Below, piece by piece: positions 18,202 to 27,202 of a stretch of DNA of 64,000 bases (position 1 is its first letter; every line of letters starts with the position of its first letter). The notes below the pieces were generated by a model that did not search any database, was not told the origin of the DNA, and was given only the letters and a program-made list of their open reading frames with translations. Origin of the DNA: Flammeovirga sp. SJP92 (GTDB lineage Bacteria > Bacteroidota > Bacteroidia > Cytophagales > Flammeovirgaceae); the NCBI RefSeq assembly GCF_001583495.1, contig NZ_LQAQ01000015.1, forward strand, positions 186,001-250,000, written 5' to 3'. Both the position numbers and the translations under genes were made by a program.

Positions 18202-18717
18202 ATGGTAAAATTAATAGATGGTGATCAGATCTTTGGTACATTATGGGAAATATATTTAGAAGCTTTTTCTCCGGCAGAAAGGCGTTCTAGAAAGGATCTG
18301 TTAGGCAACATGGAATTGGACAACTACTATTTCAATGGTATTCAGTTCAAAGACAAAAATTGTGGCTTAGTTGGGTATTGGGTATTTGAAGAATTTGTAT
18401 ATATAGAATATTTAGCCATGAAATCTTCAAATAGAGGTTCAGGAGCCGGCAGTAAGTTTTTAGAATTCTTTATTGAAAAGTTTAAAGACAGAACGATTAT
18501 TCTTGAAGTTGAACATCCTGTGACTAATATGCAGAAAAGAAGGGTGAACTTTTATAAAAGAAATGGCTTCTTCTACAATAAAGGATCTTTTATTCAACCC
18601 CAATACAATGAAGACATTAAAGAAGAAGTGGAATTGAATATTATGTCCTACCCTGTAAAAATGGAGAAGGAGAAATTAGAAAAAACCAAAGAAATACTTT
18701 TCGAAAAAGTCTATTAA
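18202..18717 (+). CDS. GNAT-family acetyltransferase
   Basis: 171 residues from the ATG at 18202. The acetyl-CoA loop is visible as RGSGAGSKFLEFFI (family pattern R/Q-xx-G-x-G/A) after the strand YIEYLAMK, and the motif-B region has VNFYKRNGFF. Substrate unknown. An earlier in-frame ATG at 18100 would add 34 residues unlike GNAT proteins and would overlap the truA start codon, so I take the later start, where the GNAT fold begins. It shares a long terminator hairpin with the convergent oxidoreductase. Confidence 0.85.
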   Translation: MVKLIDGDQIFGTLWEIYLEAFSPAERRSRKDLLGNMELDNYYFNGIQFKDKNCGLVGYWVFEEFVYIEYLAMKSSNRGSGAGSKFLEFFIEKFKDRTIILEVEHPVTNMQKRRVNFYKRNGFFYNKGSFIQPQYNEDIKEEVELNIMSYPVKMEKEKLEKTKEILFEKVY

Positions 18718-18718
18718 A

Positions 18719-18758
18719 AAATAAGGTCGTCTTTGAAAAACCAATGACGACCTTATTA
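18719..18758. terminator. Bidirectional terminator between GNAT and YhdH-type genes
   Basis: Perfect 12-bp stem AATAAGGTCGTC (18720-18731) / GACGACCTTATT (18746-18757) with a 14-base loop, between two convergent genes. Confidence 0.8.
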
Positions 18759-18762
18759 TATA

Positions 18763-19749
18763 TTATAATTTCACTAAAACTCTTCCACTTACTTGTCCTT
18801 TAAAAATAGCATTGATTTTCTCCTCAAGCCCTTCTAATGACACTTCTTCAGAAATCTCTTCTAAATTATTTGGCAACCAGTCTTTACCGACATTTTCCCA
18901 AACTTTAATTCTTTCTTCTCTTGGGAAATTTTGAGAATCAATTCCAATCAAACTTACCCCTCTTAGGATAAATGGAAAGACATTGAGAGGCAAATCAAAT
19001 GATGCCGCATTTCCACAACAAGTTACAACTCCAAGCGGATTTGTAGCTTTAATTGCAGTAGCTAAATAGTTACCTCCTACAGTATCAATAACTCCAGCAA
19101 ATTGAGGTTTTAACAACGGACGCTCACTTCCTTCCAAGAAAGCTTCTCTAGAAATGACTTCTGAAGCTCCAATACTTTTTAAGTATTCTGCTTTATCTGC
19201 TTTTCCGGTAACAGTTACTACTGAATAACCCAATTTGTTCAAGATGCTCACTGCAATACTACCTACACCGCCAGTTGCTCCTGTGACAAGAACATTTCCA
19301 TCATTTGGAGAAACTTTGTCAATCAATTTATACACTGACATTGCCGCCGTCAAACCTGCAGTACCCATCATCATACTTGATTTAAGGTCCAGTCCTTTTG
19401 GCATTGGAATCACCCAAGACGCTGGAACTTGAATGTACTCAGAAAAACCTCCCCAAGTATTCATTCCTAAGTCATAACTAGTCACAATTACTTCATCTCC
19501 TTCATTTAAATCTGATGATTTACTAGATACCACTGTACCTGAAGCGTCGATACCTGGTGTGTGAGGATAATTTTTTGTAACTCCTGGCTTACCTAAAGCA
19601 GAAAGTGCATCTTTATAATTTAGAGAAGAATAAGCAACTTTTACTAGTACTTCACCTTCTGGAAGATCACTAATTTGTTTGGTTTGAATAGAAGTTGAAA
19701 ATTCTTTTTCACCAACTTTCTCTGATACAAAAGCCTTGAATGATGTCAT
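18763..19749 (-). CDS. YhdH/YhfP-type quinone oxidoreductase (acrylyl-CoA reductase family)
   Basis: 328-residue zinc-free medium-chain dehydrogenase. N-terminal GroES-like part with SSLNYKDALSALGKPGV, typical of the YhdH/AcuI branch, and a Rossmann part with the NADPH loop GATGGVGSIAV followed by VVTVTGKADKAEYLKSIGA. The late ILRGVSLIGIDSQNFP is also typical. AcuI enzymes reduce acryloyl-CoA with NADPH; whether this one does is not shown. It is a single gene with its own terminator. Confidence 0.88.
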   Translation of the reverse strand: MTSFKAFVSEKVGEKEFSTSIQTKQISDLPEGEVLVKVAYSSLNYKDALSALGKPGVTKNYPHTPGIDASGTVVSSKSSDLNEGDEVIVTSYDLGMNTWGGFSEYIQVPASWVIPMPKGLDLKSSMMMGTAGLTAAMSVYKLIDKVSPNDGNVLVTGATGGVGSIAVSILNKLGYSVVTVTGKADKAEYLKSIGASEVISREAFLEGSERPLLKPQFAGVIDTVGGNYLATAIKATNPLGVVTCCGNAASFDLPLNVFPFILRGVSLIGIDSQNFPREERIKVWENVGKDWLPNNLEEISEEVSLEGLEEKINAIFKGQVSGRVLVKL

Positions 19750-19917
19750 ATGTATAAATGGATAAATAATTACGGTTAATATTTATCGCAATGTAACTGA
19801 GGTGACATTATTATTCGGTGACAAAAGTAAGTGTTTGCTTTACTTCTTACATATATTATATTAATAATACTTATTGTACTACGCCAAAGCATTTCAATAA
19901 AGGCAGATAAAAATTCA

Positions 19918-20412
19918 CTAGCTTGCTTCACTATCTTTCTTTGGATATTCGTAAAACAGTTCTTTCCCTTGTCCAAGGTTTTTCCAAGAATCTGCCTTCT
20001 CAAATTCGATAGCCACAACACCTGATGTAGGAATATTTTCAAGGTAATCATCAGGTAAAAAATGATTTCTAAGATCCGTGATCGCTGGATTATGAATCAC
20101 CAGCATAATATCTTGAATATGATCATCAAAATCTTTTATTATTTCTAATATCTCATCATAAAATGCCTCATAGAAATCTTTTTCAAAATGTAATTTTTTA
20201 CTAAGAGTCTCAGCTACTTTCTCGGCTGTTACTTTCGTTCGTTTTGCAGGAGAACTAATAATAAGTTCCGGTTTTACCGACTTCTCAAATAAAATCTCTG
20301 AGATTTTAACTATATCATTTTTCCCTCTGCTATTTAAAGGACGGTCAAAATCAGAAATTATTGGATTTTTCCAACTTGACTTTCCATGACGCATTAATAT
20401 TAACCTCTTCAA
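19918..20412 (-). CDS. sixA: SixA-type histidine phosphatase
   Basis: 164-residue member of the histidine phosphatase superfamily, small SixA branch. The catalytic loop is LILMRHGKSSW with R8-H9-G10, the second Arg is R58 in SSPAKRTK, and the second His is H107 in MLVIHNP. SixA in E. coli removes phosphate from histidine of HPt proteins; this could apply to the hybrid kinases here, but that is inference. The gene is alone; no clear terminator is seen in the AT-rich 168 bases before the next gene. Confidence 0.87.
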   Translation of the reverse strand: MKRLILMRHGKSSWKNPIISDFDRPLNSRGKNDIVKISEILFEKSVKPELIISSPAKRTKVTAEKVAETLSKKLHFEKDFYEAFYDEILEIIKDFDDHIQDIMLVIHNPAITDLRNHFLPDDYLENIPTSGVVAIEFEKADSWKNLGQGKELFYEYPKKDSEAS

Positions 20413-20452
20413 TTTCTCTTAATCTTAATTTTATACTAAATTACTTCTGATT

Positions 20453-20486
20453 TTTGTATAAAAAAACCCGACAGGCGTTATATTTG
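20453..20486 (+). promoter_or_regulatory. Putative promoter of the PorV-like gene
   Basis: TTTG (20453-20456), a 22-base spacer and a perfect -7 box TATATTTG (20479-20486). The -7 match is full but the spacer is long. The leader would be about 97 bases to the ATG. Confidence 0.4.
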
Positions 20487-20589
20487 ATATTGTTTGCTAA
20501 GTTTAAGTACTCATGCAAGTAATTTTACTCAAATCCAATATACTATTATTCAATAATTAGCCTATTGGTAACATGGCTTTGATGAAGAC

Positions 20590-21792
20590 ATGTTCTTACG
20601 TCTCAATTTTATTAAAACTCTATCTATTCTGTTGAATCAAATTCGTAAATACCTAAGTTTAATTGTTGTATTCATCACTTTGTGTTTTTCTGATCTTTAT
20701 GCTCAAGTGGAAACACCAAAGTATGTCAATGAATACCTTGCTATCGGTGTCGGTGCAAAAGCATTGGCCATGGGTAATTCTCAAACAGAATTAGTTGATG
20801 ATGCCACATCAGGCTATTGGAATCCTGCTGGTTTATTGAATATTGAAGATAAATACACGGTTTCTCTTATGCACGCTCAATATTTTGCGGGCATTGCCAA
20901 CTATGATTTTATAGGGTTTGCTACAAAAATTGACCAGCGTTCTGCCTTGGGTATTTCAGCAATTCGATTTGGTGTTGATGATATTCCAGACACTAGATAT
21001 TTATTTGACCAAGATGGATCATTGAATTGGGATAATGTCAAAAGTTTCTCAGCTTCTGATTATGCTTTCCTTTTTTCATATGCAAGACAATTCCCTCAAT
21101 TACCCAACGTAAGATTTGGTGCCAACGCTAAAGTGATTTATAGAAATGCAGGGCAATTTGCCAATGCTTGGGGTTTTGGTTTGGATTTCGGTTTTCAATG
21201 GTCCAAAAATAATTGGAAGGTTGGTGTCACTGCAAAAGATATTACTGGTACATATAATATTTGGACATATAATCCTGCCACTTTTTATGATGTTTTTGCG
21301 TCTACAGGCAACACTATTCCAGATAATTCAATTGAAGCCGCTACTCCTCGCTTAATTATAGGTTTAGCAAAGCATTTTCCTTTATGGAAAAGAAGTAATC
21401 TTGAAGATGCAGAGGAGTTAATTGGCATGTTAGTTTCAATAGGCGCTGACCTCACTTTTGATGGACAGAGAAATACCGTTGTAAAAACAGACCTTATGAG
21501 TTTGGATCCTCATGCAGGCATTGAGTTCCACTATCAAAAAATGATCTTTTTAAGAGGTGGAATTTCTCAATTTCAGTACATTAAAGAATTTGATGGTTCC
21601 GAAACACTTGAATATTTACCTAGTTTTGGAGCAGGATTAGCCTTCAAAGGTTTTACCGTAGATTATGCATTGACCAATATTGGGGACATTTCAACAGCAT
21701 CGCTGTATTCCCATATTTTTAGTTTGAAAGTAAATTTCGGACACTCCATAAAACGAGCTGAAAACACTCCAAAAAGCGACAAATACTACTAA
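20590..21792 (+). CDS. PorV/PorQ-family outer-membrane barrel protein
   Basis: 400 residues. An N-terminal signal region of about 38 residues ends near SDLYAQ, then KYVNEYLAIGVGAKALAMGNSQTELVDDATSGYWNPAGL, the family opening (given in pieces: AIGVGAKALAMGNS and GYWNPAGL), and a series of aromatic beta-strands ending in FSLKVNFGH, as in FadL-like barrels. PorV and PorQ are outer-membrane parts of the type IX secretion system; this looks like the PorV2-type paralog. The two following genes are also exported and may form a complex with it. A start slightly downstream is possible since the signal region is long. Confidence 0.82.
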   Translation: MFLRLNFIKTLSILLNQIRKYLSLIVVFITLCFSDLYAQVETPKYVNEYLAIGVGAKALAMGNSQTELVDDATSGYWNPAGLLNIEDKYTVSLMHAQYFAGIANYDFIGFATKIDQRSALGISAIRFGVDDIPDTRYLFDQDGSLNWDNVKSFSASDYAFLFSYARQFPQLPNVRFGANAKVIYRNAGQFANAWGFGLDFGFQWSKNNWKVGVTAKDITGTYNIWTYNPATFYDVFASTGNTIPDNSIEAATPRLIIGLAKHFPLWKRSNLEDAEELIGMLVSIGADLTFDGQRNTVVKTDLMSLDPHAGIEFHYQKMIFLRGGISQFQYIKEFDGSETLEYLPSFGAGLAFKGFTVDYALTNIGDISTASLYSHIFSLKVNFGHSIKRAENTPKSDKYY

Positions 21793-21895
21793 ATAGTTAA
21801 TATTCAGTCACATTACTCATCAAAAATTGGTTTATTTTACGTTTATTTATTAAAATTACAGTATCGATGTTATTACTGCATTTTTTATTTTACTG

Positions 21896-22948
21896 ATGAA
21901 ACCTGCTTACTTACTTATACTAATTACTATCAAATTTACTGTACTATCTATTGGACTGAGTATAACAAACTGTAAAGCTCAAAATTTTGATGCACCAAAA
22001 ATTCAGATCTCTCAGGATAATAACTCAAACAGTAACAAGTGTAAATCTCTTTATGAGGTAAATAACACCTTACAAAAAGATCCATTGAATTCTAATGCCC
22101 TATTTTTGAGAGGCAAAATAAAGATTGAAATGGGAGCTTTTAAAGGTGCTCAGACTGACTTGTCTCTAGCTTTAAAAGATTTTAAAACAAAACATAGAAA
22201 AGAGATTTTCTATTTAAGAGGTCTTTCCTACTACATGGAAAATGATTTCTTAAATGCCATCTCTGATTTTGATAGTGTAATCTATTTGCATCCTCATCAT
22301 ATTGATGCATTATGGAAAAAGGCTCAATCCTATTATTTTTTAGGTGCTACTACTGAAACTATTGCCACATTGGATACCATTACGGTAATCAACCCTGACA
22401 ATCCTATCACATGGCATGACTTGGGTGCTTTATATTACAAAAGTGATATGCTTGATAAAGCAAAAGACTGCTTTACTAAATCCTTGATTCTAAATCCTCG
22501 ACTTTCCATCTCCTACAATCATAGAGGGATTATTTATGAAAACCAGGAACAGTATTCTATGGCTTTTGATGATTTCACCAGAGCTATTCAATATGATAGT
22601 TCTAACGTGGATGCCTACAATAATAGAGGATTAATTTATATGCTTTTTGAAGATTACAGTCAAGCTGAAAGTGATTTTTCTGAAGCGATTTTACACAGTG
22701 AAGACACCGCCAAAGAAGCGCTCAACAACAGGGCTTTAGCGAGATGTATTTTAGGCAATTATGAAGACAGCTTAGAAGACATCAACGATTTAATAGATAA
22801 TTACCCTTTTTACTCCAAAGCCTACATTACAAGAGGCGACATAAAAGAATACATGCATGACGATAGTGGCGCTTGTTCTGACTGGCAAAAAGCGGCTGAA
22901 TTAGGCAACTTGATTGGTATAAAATATACCCAATCGGCATGTCATTAA
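21896..22948 (+). CDS. Exported TPR protein
   Basis: 350 residues. A signal sequence (about 1-29) ends near CKAQ; the Cys has an Asn in front, so it is not a good lipobox and I take it as a normal signal peptide. From about 45 on there are seven or so tetratricopeptide repeats with the W-LG-Y-F-A-P pattern, for example ITWHDLGALYYKSDMLDKAK and SISYNHRGIIYENQEQYSMA, with the closing SGACSDWQKAAELG. TPR solenoids bind partner proteins. It lies 103 bases after the PorV-like gene and 11 before the PD40 gene. Confidence 0.82.
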   Translation: MKPAYLLILITIKFTVLSIGLSITNCKAQNFDAPKIQISQDNNSNSNKCKSLYEVNNTLQKDPLNSNALFLRGKIKIEMGAFKGAQTDLSLALKDFKTKHRKEIFYLRGLSYYMENDFLNAISDFDSVIYLHPHHIDALWKKAQSYYFLGATTETIATLDTITVINPDNPITWHDLGALYYKSDMLDKAKDCFTKSLILNPRLSISYNHRGIIYENQEQYSMAFDDFTRAIQYDSSNVDAYNNRGLIYMLFEDYSQAESDFSEAILHSEDTAKEALNNRALARCILGNYEDSLEDINDLIDNYPFYSKAYITRGDIKEYMHDDSGACSDWQKAAELGNLIGIKYTQSACH

Positions 22949-22959
22949 AAACCTAAACT

Positions 22960-24477
22960 ATGAAGCAATTTTATTTTTCGCTCTATATTATAATTTTTTC
23001 TATAAACTTCACATGGGCTCAAGAAACAACCAAGGATAGCGTTAATTTGACACAAAACATGGTCTCGCTAAGTGAAAGTGATATGACTTTTGTCAAAAGG
23101 CTTATCACATTAGGAGATAGTTTATTTTTTGAATTGAATCAACCTGACGAGGCATTTAAATATTATCTTGGTGGTTACGATTATTTAGCAGAAGACCCTA
23201 CTTTAAATATGAAGATAGGCCAGTGCTTCTTGGCTTCTGTGACCGAGGAAAAATCGAACGCAATACCTTACCTTTTGAAAGCTATAGAATTGAATCATGA
23301 GAAACATGCCCCCGATGTGTTGTATTACTTAGGACAAGCTTATCATTTTGACGAGCAATGGGATAATGCACTGATTTATTACAATAAGGCAAAAGTGAAT
23401 ATGGCCAAGAATGAACTTCGAAAAATCAATAAGAGAATTGAGGAAGTTACTTATGGCAAGAAAGCCTATTCAGAAATTCAGAAAAATATAATCATCAGAA
23501 ATCTTGGACCACAAGTAAACTCCAAATATTCTGATTTTTGTCCTTTGGTAGATGCAGTAGAAAAGGATCTTTTTTTCACTAGTAGAAGACATGAATTCAG
23601 ATCCGATAATCCTGATATAAGAACTCATCTTTCAGAAAACATCTATTTCAGTCAAAAGCAAGACTTTAAGAATTGGAGCAACCCACAACCTCTTAAGGAT
23701 CCATTAAATTATGATGGACACACAGCAACAGTATCAATTTCAATGGATGGAAGTGAGATGATACTTTTCAGAGAAGGAAATCTATACATATCCTACAGAG
23801 AAGATACTTTATGGACCAAACCAAAAAAGTTACCTAACACAATAAATAGTGTTTATGTAGAAACTTCTGCATGTTTGAACTACAGCATGGATACTCTTTA
23901 CTACGTCAGCAGTAATGAAGAACTGTCTATGGGTGGGCTAGATATTTTCATGTCGGTCAAAGGAGATGACGGCAGATGGAAAAAAGGAAAATCTCTAGGA
24001 CACATCATTAACACCGAATATGACGAAGAAGGTGTCGCCCTATCAAGGGATGGCAATACACTTTACTTCAGCTCTCGCGGACATGACTCCATGGGCGGTT
24101 ATGATGTATTTAAATCAACCAAAGATTTCCAAGGAAACTGGAGTAAACCCGTCAACTTAGGTGCACCAATTAATACCCCTCATGACGACGTTTACTTTAT
24201 GATGCGTGCAAATGGAAGACATGCCTATTATTCTTCATCAAGAAAAGGAGGGTATGGCGAGAAAGATATATATAGAATTACAATTATTGACCACAAAAAG
24301 GAATTATCGATTGCTAAAAAAGAAATCGACTTCTTGCTTCTAGATAAAGATTCTTTAAATACTTCATTTGCACCAAAAGATATTGACCACTTAAAAGAAG
24401 TAAGAGAAACGGCATTAAATGCTACAGTTGATCTATTGAAGACGATTTTCCAAGTTTCAACTTCCAAAATTGAGTAG
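22960..24477 (+). CDS. Exported TPR-PD40 propeller protein (PorE-like without OmpA domain)
   Basis: 505 residues. Signal peptide about 1-20 (ends TWAQ). Residues 45-165 form TPR-type repeats (AFKYYLGGYDYLAEDPTLNM, ALIYYNKAKV). Residues 180-450 hold PD40/WD40-like blades with the recurring signature GxxDIF/Y or GGYDVFKSTK...W..P..LG..IN, at least four clear copies (GGLDIFMS, GGYDVFKS, GEKDIYRI). This is the front part of PorE-type proteins of the type IX secretion system. The CRD and OmpA-like peptidoglycan-binding parts that PorE has are missing; the protein ends with a short helical tail. Likely periplasmic partner of the PorV-like protein; inference from context. Confidence 0.82.
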   Translation: MKQFYFSLYIIIFSINFTWAQETTKDSVNLTQNMVSLSESDMTFVKRLITLGDSLFFELNQPDEAFKYYLGGYDYLAEDPTLNMKIGQCFLASVTEEKSNAIPYLLKAIELNHEKHAPDVLYYLGQAYHFDEQWDNALIYYNKAKVNMAKNELRKINKRIEEVTYGKKAYSEIQKNIIIRNLGPQVNSKYSDFCPLVDAVEKDLFFTSRRHEFRSDNPDIRTHLSENIYFSQKQDFKNWSNPQPLKDPLNYDGHTATVSISMDGSEMILFREGNLYISYREDTLWTKPKKLPNTINSVYVETSACLNYSMDTLYYVSSNEELSMGGLDIFMSVKGDDGRWKKGKSLGHIINTEYDEEGVALSRDGNTLYFSSRGHDSMGGYDVFKSTKDFQGNWSKPVNLGAPINTPHDDVYFMMRANGRHAYYSSSRKGGYGEKDIYRITIIDHKKELSIAKKEIDFLLLDKDSLNTSFAPKDIDHLKEVRETALNATVDLLKTIFQVSTSKIE

Positions 24478-24538
24478 TCTTTGGTGATGAATAAAGAATT
24501 ATTTTGAAGTAAAAAGTGGCGGGTAAACATGAAGTTGT

Positions 24539-24546
24539 TATTTTTG
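24539..24546 (+). promoter_or_regulatory. Putative -7 box of the PTPS gene
   Basis: Perfect TAnnTTTG match (TATTTTTG). The -33 position has GTGG only, so the match rests on the -7 box. Transcription would begin about 12 bases before the ATG. Confidence 0.4.
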
Positions 24547-24565
24547 CACTTCAAATTGAAAAATT

Positions 24566-24985
24566 ATGATTTACATCAATAGAAGAGAGTTCTTTAATGC
24601 AGCTCACAAGCTGTACAACCCTAAGTGGACAAAAGAACAAAATGAGGCGTTTTTTGGACCTTGTGCGAATGAGAATTGGCATGGTCACAACTTCGAGATG
24701 CTTGTAACCGTAAAAGGTGAGCCTGATCCAGATACAGGATATGTAATGAATATGAAGGATTTAGGTAAAATCATGAAAGAAGAAATCATCGATAAAGTGG
24801 ATCACAAAAACCTGAATATGGATGTAGACTTCTTAAAAGATAAAATGACAAGCTGCGAGACACTAGCAATGGAATTTTGGAAAATTTTAGCTCCAAAGGT
24901 AAAAGATTTCGCTCCAAATGCTGCACTTCATTGTATTGAATTACATGAAACAAGAAAGAACTTTGTTCAGTATTACGGAGAGTAA
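24566..24985 (+). CDS. 6-pyruvoyl-tetrahydropterin synthase-type enzyme (CX5HGH form)
   Basis: 139-residue PTPS/QueD-superfamily protein. Zinc ligands H14, H39, H41 (FFNAAHKL and NWHGHNF), catalytic C33 and the DH and ETRKN-type Glu are visible. The Cys-to-His spacing is C33-x5-H39-G-H41-N, the form of eukaryotic-type PTPS that makes the tetrahydrobiopterin precursor, not the C-x3-HGH of QueD. A second PTPS gene with the QueD spacing is at 47.4 kb, so the two should have different jobs. It may make a reduced pterin cofactor. It has its own promoter and terminator. Confidence 0.88.
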   Translation: MIYINRREFFNAAHKLYNPKWTKEQNEAFFGPCANENWHGHNFEMLVTVKGEPDPDTGYVMNMKDLGKIMKEEIIDKVDHKNLNMDVDFLKDKMTSCETLAMEFWKILAPKVKDFAPNAALHCIELHETRKNFVQYYGE

Positions 24986-25011
24986 TCACATTTGCTACAA
25001 TGATATTTATG

Positions 25012-25045
25012 AAAGGATGCTTTAAATAAGCATCCTTTTTTTATT
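25012..25045 (+). terminator. Terminator of the PTPS gene
   Basis: Stem AAAGGATGC (25012-25020) / GCATCCTTT (25030-25038), 9-base loop, followed by a T run. The T run also forms TATTTTTG (25042-25049), a possible -7 box for lpxB. Confidence 0.85.
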
Positions 25046-25127
25046 TTTGTAATATAAGTACCAAGTCAAAATTGGCATTTCACCTTTCAGACTCGATACA
25101 AACATTTTTTCACCATACCATTTACAG

Positions 25128-26258
25128 ATGAAATATTATTTGATAGCAGGAGAGAAATCAGGAGATTTACATGCTTCCAACTTAATGAAAGAGATACTTC
25201 AAAATGATCCGGAAGCTGAATTCCGTTTTTGGGGTGGTGAAGAGATGCAAAAAGTTGGAGGGGAATTAATTCATCATTATTCTGAAATCTCATTTATGGG
25301 ATTCTTAGAGGTTGCCAAAAACTTGATGACCATCAGAAGGTTTATGAATTACTGTAAGAAAGATATTTTATGTTGGAAACCTGATGTAGTGATCTTAGTC
25401 GATTTCTCTGGCTTTAATTTGAAAATTGCAAAATACGTTAAGCCAAGAGGTACTAAGGTATTCTATTATATCTCTCCAAAAGTTTGGGCTTGGAATCAAA
25501 GCAGAGCTAAAAGAATAAGAAATGTAGTCGACAGGATGTTTGTGATCATGCATTTTGAAAAGGCATTCTATAAAAAATATGACTACGATGTAGATTATGT
25601 TGGCAACCCATTGTTTGATGCCATCAATCAATTTACACCTTCCCCTACTTTTTTAGAAGACAATAATCTTGATCCTAATAAAAAGATCATTGCCATTCTT
25701 CCTGGAAGTAGATATCAAGAAGTCAGCTCTATCATGAACACCATGCTGACTATCATTCCTAAATATGACAGCAATGAATTCCAGTTTGTGGTAGCTGGTG
25801 TTGAGCACCTTCCTTCTGAGCTTTATGATGAAGCAAAAAAACTTGGGGTTAAAGTGATCTTCAATCAAACTTATGATTTGCTAACGAAGGCTACTTCTGC
25901 AGTAGTTACTTCGGGAACTGCAACACTTGAAACGGCTTTATTTGAAGTACCTCAAGTGGTTTGTTACAGAACAAGCCCAGTTACTTACAGTATCATCAAA
26001 GCTTTAATCAAAGTTCGTTTTATTTCTTTGGTGAATTTAATTGCGGACAAAGAAGTGGTAAAAGAACTTATTCAAGGTGAATTTACTACTGAAAACCTTG
26101 AGAAAGAATTGGGTTATACTTTAAATGAGAAAAGAGAAAAAATCATTCAAGATTACAAGGAGATGAAGACCATGATCAAAACGGAAGGAACTTCTAAAAA
26201 GGCTGCATCTTTGATGTATAAATACTTAACGGAAGGTATTCCTGAGCAGAAGTTTTAA
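25128..26258 (+). CDS. lpxB: Lipid-A-disaccharide synthase
   Basis: 376-residue GT19 glycosyltransferase that joins UDP-2,3-diacylglucosamine with lipid X to form the lipid A disaccharide at the inner membrane. The N-terminus YYLIAGEKSGDLHASNLM and FRFWGGEEMQKVGGEL, the middle FYYISPKVWAWNQSRAKRIR, and the C-terminal TSGTATLETALFEVPQVVCYR are all family marks. Length is normal. Usual partners (lpxA, lpxD) are not in the window. It ends in a bidirectional terminator with the convergent DUF4292 gene. Confidence 0.96.
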   Translation: MKYYLIAGEKSGDLHASNLMKEILQNDPEAEFRFWGGEEMQKVGGELIHHYSEISFMGFLEVAKNLMTIRRFMNYCKKDILCWKPDVVILVDFSGFNLKIAKYVKPRGTKVFYYISPKVWAWNQSRAKRIRNVVDRMFVIMHFEKAFYKKYDYDVDYVGNPLFDAINQFTPSPTFLEDNNLDPNKKIIAILPGSRYQEVSSIMNTMLTIIPKYDSNEFQFVVAGVEHLPSELYDEAKKLGVKVIFNQTYDLLTKATSAVVTSGTATLETALFEVPQVVCYRTSPVTYSIIKALIKVRFISLVNLIADKEVVKELIQGEFTTENLEKELGYTLNEKREKIIQDYKEMKTMIKTEGTSKKAASLMYKYLTEGIPEQKF

Positions 26259-26282
26259 TTTCAACTCTGATTATACTGAAAC

Positions 26283-26325
26283 AAAAAAAACTCATTCCTA
26301 ACTAAGATTAAGAATGAGTTTTTTA
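26283..26325. terminator. Bidirectional terminator between lpxB and DUF4292 gene
   Basis: Stem AAAAAACTCATTC (26285-26297) / GAATGAGTTTTTT (26312-26324), 13 bp, 14-base loop, A- and T-rich at both ends. Confidence 0.85.
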
Positions 26326-26338
26326 TTTAAGAAGTATT

Positions 26339-27118
26339 TTATTGTTTCACAACCAAATCTCCCCTGCCTTTCTTCTTATATTTTGATGGAATTTTAAAAG
26401 GCATCTTCTGAGCCTCTACCTCCACTTCTATTTTTGAGAAATTCAATTCTACAGTTGTTTCGGGCATTACTTTATCTTGATTTCCTACCCCAACCTTTAC
26501 AAGAGAGTGAAAAGGTGCAGACTGATCAGTTCCATTGACAACAGGCTGGAAAGTATCATAATCAATCGTTGCTACTTTCTTTTCCTTTTTCAAAAGCACT
26601 GCAATTTTCTCTAACTTTTGAGAAGTTCTATTGACTGATGCAATTGATTCTAAACCTTTATCCTTTCTCGTTAAAAGAAAATCTTCTTCTTCCATTTTCA
26701 CCCTCGATTCTTCAAAAGAAGCAGGTAGATCACCTGTAAAAATTGACTGTAATAAATCGTAATCAATACGAGTTCCCAACAACAATTCTACATCATCATA
26801 GCTTAGTGCATACGCTTCTTTTTCCATTTTCAAAAGAGCAAAAACACTATCTTTTGTTGCTAAGACTCTTAGTCCTTCAATCTTTGCCACACGCATTGAC
26901 ATCCACATCTGTTTGTCTTTTTCAATACGAGTATCTACAGCCAATTTGGTTTCTTTTCCTTTGCTGTTGAAAATTAATTTCCCTTTAGTAGAAAGATAGG
27001 TATACTCTAAATTGCGTACATCTAGTTCTGAATTCTTATCACCTGAAGTGGTTGAGGTATACTTAGGCTGACAACCAAACATTGCTACAATTAGCGATAA
27101 GAGTAAATATTTTTTCAT
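26339..27118 (-). CDS. DUF4292 lipoprotein
   Basis: 259 residues with a lipoprotein signal (lipobox MFGC, Cys 16). The mature part matches DUF4292: YLSTKGKLIF...LAVDTRIEKDKQMWMSMRVAKIEGLRVLATKD (split), DYDLLQSIFTGDLPASF, then a C-terminal FKIPSKYKK. The half-barrel of alternating strands resembles the lipid-handling LolA/LolB fold, so a role in lipoprotein or lipid transfer at the outer membrane is possible. This is inference. It sits 198 bases after valS on the same strand, behind its own region with a large palindrome. Confidence 0.85.
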   Translation of the reverse strand: MKKYLLLSLIVAMFGCQPKYTSTTSGDKNSELDVRNLEYTYLSTKGKLIFNSKGKETKLAVDTRIEKDKQMWMSMRVAKIEGLRVLATKDSVFALLKMEKEAYALSYDDVELLLGTRIDYDLLQSIFTGDLPASFEESRVKMEEEDFLLTRKDKGLESIASVNRTSQKLEKIAVLLKKEKKVATIDYDTFQPVVNGTDQSAPFHSLVKVGVGNQDKVMPETTVELNFSKIEVEVEAQKMPFKIPSKYKKKGRGDLVVKQ

Positions 27119-27202
27119 GATAAATTAATCCGCTTTAAACTGACACTTTCAATATCGCAAGTGTTAAACCGAAAGGAATCACTTGAAACATTGTAATTTA
27201 CT

